From Stichopus chloronotus (Eukaryota > Echinodermata > Holothuroidea > Aspidochirotida > Stichopodidae): 64,000 bases of DNA. Below the pieces are notes generated by a model. The model was not told the DNA's origin and searched no databases. It saw only the letters and a program-made list of their open reading frames with translations. The stretch spans positions 9,174,979 to 9,238,978 of the forward strand of contig CM037843.1 in the NCBI GenBank assembly GCA_021234535.1. The letters are read 5' to 3'. The translations under genes were made by a program, and so were the position numbers. Shown here one piece after another: positions 49,301-58,300 of the stretch. The stretch's first letter is position 1. The number at the start of each line of letters is the position of its first letter.

Positions 49301-52300
49301 TCATATTACCCTTTCTGTTTTTTTTTTTATTTTTATCAGATCTCTTTGATGGGTGTGGCTGTGTTTTATCAAAATTGTAATGATGGAAGGAGAGTCCTTT
49401 CTATCACAAAATGATTAGAAGAAGAAATTTATTTTTCTCTTTTTGAGCCTATGATGTGGTTGTGAAACCTTTGCTACTGTTAATTGCTTTCAAAGATCAA
49501 GCCCTACTTAACATTTCTTCGGTTTATGTCGAAAAAAGACAAGCAAGACTGAGAATTCTCAAGGAGTTTTAGTTGCTCTTCAGAATTTTTAATTTTTTAA
49601 TTTTACCATCTTACTTTTGATTTTTCATTTCAGTAAACCCAAGTATTTAGGTTGATGTTAAAGGACAAAAGACTTTGTTAAACTTTTCAAGACACTAATT
49701 CAATTCATTTGTTAATTAACTACGCTTTTCATGCCCACAGGGAAGAGAGGGGTATTTAACTGTGCATTTATATCAGGGTGTTATTCAGATGTGCATTTTA
49801 TTCCTGAGGTGAGAGGGGTTTTTACCAAGAAGTTCCATAACATCCCATGCAAGAGTGACATGCATTGTAAAATATTCTTTAAGCTTGAAAGTGTAAACTT
49901 TAAGAAAGTAGGTTTTTTCAGATTACCATGTAATGTGACTACTTTTACAATTTCATTATGTATTCTTGGTTTTGTTCACTTTTCATTCAGTGTTTTACAT
50001 TGTTGTAGGTGTCAGTTGTCTAGGGCACATAAGTTTGCAGTATGTCTGGACATTTAAAATTAAACATATTCCACTGCTAGCTTCCAGTGTGTGTGTTTAC
50101 CCTCAGTCATAGCTTCATGTTTTGTATCGTTGTCTATAGTCTATTATTCTTCATGTTTTCTATCGTTGTCTATAGTCTATTATTCTCTGTTGTTCTCCTG
50201 CTTCCCTCATGTCGTATCTGCCTCCCTTACCTTTCGCCACCACCCATCACTGAGCCATCTTTTCTCTCTCATTCCCTTTGCAGCCTCTCAGAATCTTATA
50301 GGATAAGTTTGACCACTTCAGTCAAAAGTAGTAAATTTTTACTGTAAACAAAACAGTACTCAGACTGAAAAACCCCCCTGCCACTTGTGTAGATTGTTCC
50401 CTACTTGTCTAGTTCATGTAAGATGGGGTCGATTAAAAATTGTTCTACTTTTGTAGATCTAACCATTGCAGTGGCAGATGAGAACTTACTCTTTGTAATC
50501 TTCTATCTTGTTGAGCCTGTTTCATATATGCTGACCTTGTCATCACTAGAATATGAAGGAAAGCAGTTGAAACAGCTTTGAAAGAATAGTCCAGAAGATC
50601 TCCAAACTCCTTGTGGCAAGTGAATATTCAATTATGATCAAACAAGGCATTTTCCTGTTTAAACAACACCCACTTGGTCCACCAAAATATTAAAACTGTT
50701 AACAACTTCTGTAATTAAATTTGAAAAAGCCTAATGCATAATTCATAATCATGGCATGATGACCGGCTAATCCTGACTTGTTATCACACATGATGAGGTT
50801 TCATGGAAGAAACAAACCCTAGCCGTGATGGTATGATTTGATTTCACCTCAAGTTCTATCATGCAGGAAAGGTTGTTCTCAATACATGATTTTAGCACAT
50901 TACGGAAATTCTTTGAGGACCAGACATGATGACGTAACAGTTACGGGATGGTTTTACCCGCCCTTGACACTGGGCACCTTATAAGTCACAGGCTTGGTTG
51001 GCCTGTTTTGAAACTTAAGTGTTGTTAAATGATCTGTCTATACAGAGAGACTCCAAGCATATTGGGAGTTGTTGATGTGTCTTTTTGTATTCAGTGCTGT
51101 TTTCAACTTTTTCAACCCATGTTTGTATTATTATGGATTTTACCAAAATATTCTGAACATTGTCCCTCGGCTCTTTTGAAACAAACATGACACCATCATT
51201 TGAAACAAAGGACATTTGATTTGGTAGCTTAGTGGCAGTGTCAAAATGTCTCAAGAATATATGTAAACCAAAGAGTGTGCATACATACATCTGTTTTAAG
51301 AGGCTTTTTGCTCTGCACAGGGCTGAATTTAACAACTGCAAGGCTGGTAGCATATAAAGGGGCCCCCTCATTTAAAAAAGCAATGCACAAGTCACTGAGT
51401 AATTATATTTTCCATTTGCTATAAAATGGATATGGACAATATGAAAAATATGTCTGTATATTACCTTGCATCACAATCTAATAGTCACTGCTCAGACTTG
51501 ACAAACATGGTTATGAATAGCACATGTGGATCCAAGCGCTTACTATTAGCAACGTAAAAGAACTTATTTTTCGACAATCTTCAGCCGATAGGCCCGTACA
51601 GAGTATAATGAAGCACTTTCCTTCACTTGAGAGTGCATTATCCTTTTCTTAATGTTGAGAAAACCAAATTGGCATTAAGCTAGCAGTCATGGTAGGACCG
51701 TTTACGGTTCTAAGGATTTACGGTAATGTTTCATCATATCAAACAGGACAAACAAAAAACAAGATGTGTTCCTTTTTTTTTTTTAAAAAAGAGTAACTTT
51801 CAGGCCTCAAACTCTGGATCTCACTTTAATATCAACAGAAATAATATTCAAATTCACCAAAAAGGTAAGAAAACCCCTGAAAAAAACAAGTCATCCACTT
51901 ATTCCTTAATAAGTTGTCCTGCATCTATAAGTGTCGATCTCTTATTGTGAACAACTTAAAACCCTTTAATGATAGCTCTTAGAGTTGCTGTCATTACATT
52001 TTCATTTTTGAACTGTCCCAAAGTCATTTTTGGAAGAAAAAAACAAGATTGTTTTACATGAGGACTCTTGTCAACATAGTTAAATCTTATGTCTCTTCAT
52101 ATTCAGTTGTATAAGTACAACCATCAGCTTTTGATTGCAACAATTTTTGCGAACGCTCTTATGGCTGTATGGTGCATTGTGGTTACGTTACATCCTTTGC
52201 TTCATCTTTTGCATCAACAAACTGTCTGTTCAAGTAAAGTATTCTGCCTCCAGTGCACAGGAAACGAAAGCAGAACTTGTCTCTCAAATTGTACGGAGCG

Positions 52301-55300
52301 AGAAATGGTAAAGGTTTCAAAAGATGTCTTGCTGGAAAAGGCTATGATATTACATTGGGCACTAGCAGCCAGACATTCAAAAATTCATTACAGAGCTCCA
52401 GCAATATGATCAAGTGGCTACTTGAGATTCTTTGAGTGGGCCATTTGAAACTTGGTCGTAAGTCGCTCTTTACAAAGCCTGGAAACTCGGAGATTCCCAT
52501 TTGCATCTCCTCGAGTGAGTTCCGCCCTCCTCCCCATCATCAGAAGCAACCTCAGAGGGAAAAAGTCAACAGGGTGGATGGCGCTTCACATAGGTAGAAA
52601 AGGATGATTATTGGGGGGTATGTTATTACTCACAAAAAACAAAATACCCCTGTTGACTGTTGCTCTGGGACAGCAGATACGAGAAAATGAGAAAATTTGC
52701 TTGTCACTACGCGGTTATTCATAGAAATAATGAAAGAGGTTTTAAAATCTTAAACTACATTTGTCACAGTAAAGATGCTGGGACAGAATCTAATGTTGAC
52801 TTTTCTCTGAAATAAAGTAAAGTGATGGGAGGAGATATGACAGCTGAATGGTTTTCAATGTCAATTACTTCCATCGTAGCAACATGCCACATGCAGCAGT
52901 GTGTCACAGAGCTTGGGTAATCGTAACGTGAACTCACCTTTCAAAATAATTATATCCAAAGTTTTAAGTGGAATGAAGAAAGCTTGAATGTGCTGCTGCA
53001 GTGTAAGTGCAAAGATATGCCTCTTTTGATGCATTGTGAACTGAAAAACAAGGTGGCAAAATTTCATCATTCCGATCTTGACGTGCAGGCAAAATGTGAG
53101 AACGGGTTAGTGTTATTTTTGCTGAAAGTCAGTCTTGGCCAGGGTGGTAGCTAGGCAGACTGGAGTGGTGGCGGTTGTGAAAAAAAGGTCTTGGATAATT
53201 TGTCAACAGTGGTTAAGGGAGTCAGCACACGACCAAAGCAGATCAATGTAATTTGGAGTTCAGAGGCCCATTTTTGAGAACCTGTCAGGGCTTGAGGGGG
53301 CAAAGCCACCCCATGTGCAGGGGTTTAGCTCTCTTATACCTTTGAGGGGCTTTCCTGTGCTCATATTTTTGAATCCGTTAAGGTCTTATGTCAATGGATG
53401 GTGATGATCTAAGCCATGGTTGGTGGTTGTCAATTAAGGGTGAGCTCTGACTTGACTCAACCACCATCAACCAATGTAGCTTCAGTCCTGGTCATGACAC
53501 AGATCTTGTTTTATTTCTTAATTTTCACAGTACTATCATGCATGCATTCAGCAACAAGTGAACTGAACAAACAGTTTTTCATGATGTGATAAAATTATTA
53601 GACTCATAAAGTTCATATGCCATTTATTTTCTGAAGTTTCTTCCTTTTCACTTTAACTTTCTATTATGAAAATGATACTCTGCTAGTTTAAGGGTACCGT
53701 TAACATTACGGCAACGGACATTACACCTGGGAACAACAAAAAAAAAAAATCATACCCCTAACTTTCAGATATATGTCGAGGTGGATAGTCAGTCCCCCTT
53801 TTTGAACTGTATCATGCGGTCACGCACCCCCTCTCAATGTCCCAAAGTTCCTGCCAAGAAACTGGGAGGGATTTCACGAGAATATAATCGACAATTAAAG
53901 ATCCAGCCAGGCTATTTGTCGTCTTCTCTTGTCTCCTGTTTTTTTTTTTTTTTTTTTTTACACGGAAACGCTGGTTTTTGTAGCCTGCAGGTGTGTTTGA
54001 TGGTACCACCATGTCAACCGATATGCTCATGTATATATACATGATGATGCGACTGATTGATTATCTTAAATAGCCTCACTTCAAGGCTCTCCAGGAAAAG
54101 TGGAGAGAGGGGTGCGACATGATTCCAGTGGTAATTAAATCGCGGCTTTCCTCTGCAGACTTTACAAGAGATATTTTCAAGGTGGGATCGGGTTGCGTGC
54201 GGGGCAGCGTATCACGAACGGGTCTGATAGTGGATCATAGTGCTATGATCATCTAGCCTGTATTGATTTATTTGATTTACAAGAGACTTCTGCTCCACAG
54301 GTGAAGAAAATCAATATTTTTTTTTCTTCCCCTTAAGTGTAATAGCCAGCCATTTGTTTTTTCTAGACAAATGATACCAACGGTCAGGACGACTAGTATT
54401 ATGGATTTTCTTTTTTTCCTAATCTTGTAAATGTGAAAGGGCGCATAAAAATATAGTCGATGCAGTACATTGTCATTCTCGATTTCCATACTTTTTCATG
54501 ACGTATGACGACATGACCTTGTGGAATTTGAAAGAAGGGAAGATTTGGTAGAGATAGGAAAAGAAGATTGATCCAAGTTCTATGTGGAAGCTATAACAAT
54601 TTTTTTTGCTCCAATTCTGATGCAATCAGTTGTCCCTCAAATAGTCTTTGATGATAAGTCAGCATAAACATGACACATATCCACAGCATTGACTTTAAGC
54701 AGCACGTTTCAAAATTGTTTATCAACCTGAAAACAAATTCCCAAACTGTGACAGTCTATCAAGCTGAAGTGATTCCTCCATCTGAGATTGAGTAGAAATT
54801 ATTAAAAAGTCATAAAACTTTCAATGAATGGTGGGAGTAAAATACCACTGAAAGATGGCACGAGACCGTGATTTCTTCACTTTGCTCTTTTTTTTTTCCC
54901 TTTTGGTCCTATCGAGGAATTGAGATTTCAAGTAAAACACGTTGGATGATGGATGCAGGTATCTCAAAGTGTAACACTTATTAAGTCACCTAATCATGGT
55001 GATACTTTTTTGTAATGGTGAGGCTTTTTTTTTCTTTCTTTGTAACTTTTGGTGGAATTTACCTCCCCTATGGTGCCCTTTGTTCTACACCCTTTGTGCA
55101 ACTTGCCGCATTAATCATGGAGTCATTTGTCTTCCTGATAATGATCGCAGTTTACGCTAAATCCACGAACAGTTTGCCGACTTGTCGACCAGGTTTGAAG
55201 ATGTAACGGAATGTCGCAAGATCGTTGTCTCCACTCTTGTGTGAACATACGTTACCCACTAGAGTTAAACATACAAATTAATCTGTTATTGCTGTGTTTC

Positions 55301-58300
55301 AGTACACAACTAGAGTATCAGCTGCAGTCAGTGATCATCAAACATGCTCATTATTAATCGCCACGAGTGCTTGGCCAGCCCTTGAACTGAGGGTACAGTG
55401 GTACTTAACATTTGTAATTCCATGTCACAAAGGCTCGACCGAATGTGAAAATCCACGACTCGTTTGGCGTCTCCCGGCGGTGACAATGTTTCGGGTCTTG
55501 TTCGTGTCGCACAGTGTGAAGTAGATTGCACAGACGATAGCAGTCAGCATGTGTGGAAACGCCATGGGAACGTGGCAAATGTGCTTGATCTCATAGACCA
55601 CGCTGTCAGAGTTCTCCAAGCCTAAGGTTGAAAGCAGTGCATGCTGTTTGCTTAGGCAATGACTGCGTTTTAATGTCAGATGGTACAACGTGTTAGTGGC
55701 TAATAATTACGTACTTCACCTTTTAATTAGTCAAATGCAAATGTATATAAGTCATTTAAAACTTGTTTTCCGATTGAATAAATTCAGGCTTATCAGAAAG
55801 TAAGCTTGTTGTTGTCACTTAATTCCAGTGTACAGCACTGGAAGGCAACGGTGGCACCTTCCTGACCTAACCATGAGTTAACATTGTGCAATATTATATT
55901 TACAGTGCTAGAAGTGCTATAAACAAGTGTATCTTTTTCTGTAGTTATGCAAGTGTAAGAAACTTTCTTGTTACATTTTCTCTTCAAAGTTTCTTCCAAG
56001 GATTTCCCTAAGAGGTAACCACATGCTCAACAACTGGTGTCCACTCATTACCCTTCATTAAAATGCTTAAATTCTATCAATCCCAGTTGGTCAGTTTCAT
56101 TCAATGTTTTCTCCAAATGATGTCCTCTGAATTATTTGACAACATAGACCTGCTTACAGTAGCTTGACACTGCCTGTGCGTGACATTCTGTGCATCTTTC
56201 ATTTTGGCCATATTTGCTGGGATGGTAGGCAGTACGGGAAGGTTCAACATGTGCAGGTGGCTCGGATGACTGTCAAATGTTTCCCACTCTGAAACGTGCG
56301 ATATGTTTTTGTGACCCTTTTCCGTTGGTGCTTTGTGCTCTCCCCTGAGTCGGATCTTGATTTGTCAAAGCACATTGCGTGTAGTTTGTCGACTTGGGTG
56401 GGAGGGGGGGGGGGTTTGGACAGTGTGACACAAACCAAGAAGAGAAACGATAAATCCAACAGCAAATTTGCACACATAGGCCATGACTACCACTCAATAT
56501 GCAATATGCCACCATGCCAAGATAAAGAATAAAAACATAAAATATGATGTATGAACATATATCAAAGCAAACAATCTGAGAGAGGAGAGATTTATCAAAG
56601 GCATTCCAGCTCGTAACAATTGGGTACATTGACTATTCTTGTTGACTTAGGAATCTAACCCTTCCGCAAACCTAAGTTTACATTGGGTACAATGAATGGT
56701 ATTTGCCAAGCGGTAGGGTTGACTTTTTAGCCGGGAGAGTCAACTCCGCTATCTATCATTTATATTTGGCTTTTGTTTTCGTGTTGTTATTGTGGTATTC
56801 ATTTGTCTCGGGATGTTTGCTATCAAGTTGCCATTACTTTATAATATTGAAATTCTTATTTTCAAGTTTTGTTTTCGGTTTTATGGTATTCAAATTGTTT
56901 GTGAGTTTAATGCAATGTCAGTTCAATTCACATATAGTGTTCAACTCCTGGACCAGAGTCCTATGAAGCATGATCAAAATTGCAACCAACATATTAACAT
57001 TTTGTAAATGTTTTCAAAGGGACTGAAGTAAATGCTTTACAAACAAAACAAAGAAACAAGACTGCATCATTGTGCTATTTTAACATTTGATGTATTAACT
57101 TTGTTTAATACATTGGCCTAGCTGTGATTCAATTTCATCTAAGCTCAGCAGTGTGTGTGAATCTATATCTTCTCTGGTCCTACCTGAAAAGTGGAAATCT
57201 TTCTTGAATGGCTTGAAGGCAAAGCCACAACTTTATGGCACATACTTGAATGAGTTAAGTTGTCAACTTTGTATCAGAAATACAATGTATATCATACACT
57301 TATCAAAATAAGTTGACTGCTGACCAATTTCATTTTATTAGCCAAAACCGCTGATCAGTTTTTTCACTCTATTGGATTCTCTGAACATGAAGGAAACAAT
57401 ATAGAATGTAAAGCATTTCAGCAAGTATGCTTAAGTTTGAGCACTTTAATGTTACAAGGGTATTGTTAGCTAATACGTGGTCCATAACGATTTATATCTA
57501 TGTCACATCACATCAAGTGTCAATCGTAACTGTCAACTTTAGACGCCATCGTTGGTCGAAAAATACAAACAAGCATTTTGGTTCGTGGGACATGGACAGA
57601 GTTAGGTTTACATCGACTTGAGTTTGGACTTCGACAGCCATTCAACAAAATGCAACAGTCACTGGAAGACTTTTTGTGATTCCTTGCGGAAGGCAGGCAT
57701 CTTATTCCTCTTGCTACAGTTCATCCTTCTACCCAGAGTATCCCTGTGGATTATGCGACATCATCCAGTATTCTGCACCATAGGCAGATGTTCGTTTTAG
57801 TGTCCATGGAGAAAAGTTTATGGAAAGGATATTGTGGAGAACTGACCTTGTTTAATTATCAGTCTCAGATCATCACAGATTTTGCAGAGGATGGACGCCG
57901 TAAATCCAGGGGTTTTTACTTGGATGGCGGTTTGTTGCTTTCGATTGCCCAGATTGAATGGTTGGGTGGAGGGAGGGGGGAGATGAGCGCAATAGAGAGT
58001 GGTGATGAACATAATCTCACAGTTTTTTTCTAGAGGATTTAGAGATTTTTCAAATGATTTGTCAGAAAGTGCTAACCCAGTTGAAGGTGCCGATCGTGAC
58101 AGGTCGTCTTGATTGCTTCGCAGATCATGATCCTTTGAAAGGATTCCAGGATCTGTGAGGAATTGTTCACCTCCTTCTGATTAAAGTTCTTGATTGTAGT
58201 TTGGAATAGTGGAGAGTACAGTGGCCAGGGTGTTCCTTTGACAGGGATCCTGCACCTGTGAAGAAATCTGTCAGAAATGTGTGCCTGAGAGGCTGGGACA

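Noticed and set aside
48923..49414. Longest open frame in the window (163 codons) and the overlapping frames around it on both strands
   Set aside because: They exist only because the 11-bp repeat lacks stops in any frame; flanking parts have no coding character.
51015..51371. 118-codon minus-strand open frame
   Set aside because: AT-rich, no splice or promoter context and no recognisable motif; a chance frame of this length is expected in 64 kb of AT-rich DNA.
51804..51864. Possible extra exon between tttcag and GTAAGA in the last XRN2 intron ([13 protein letters not shown] peptide)
   Set aside because: 61 bases would break the phase 0 to 0 join between the exons at 46867 and 58952; composition is AT-rich.
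56273..56629. 118-codon minus-strand open frame with proline run
   Set aside because: The proline run comes from an 11-base G homopolymer; no similarity or splice support.
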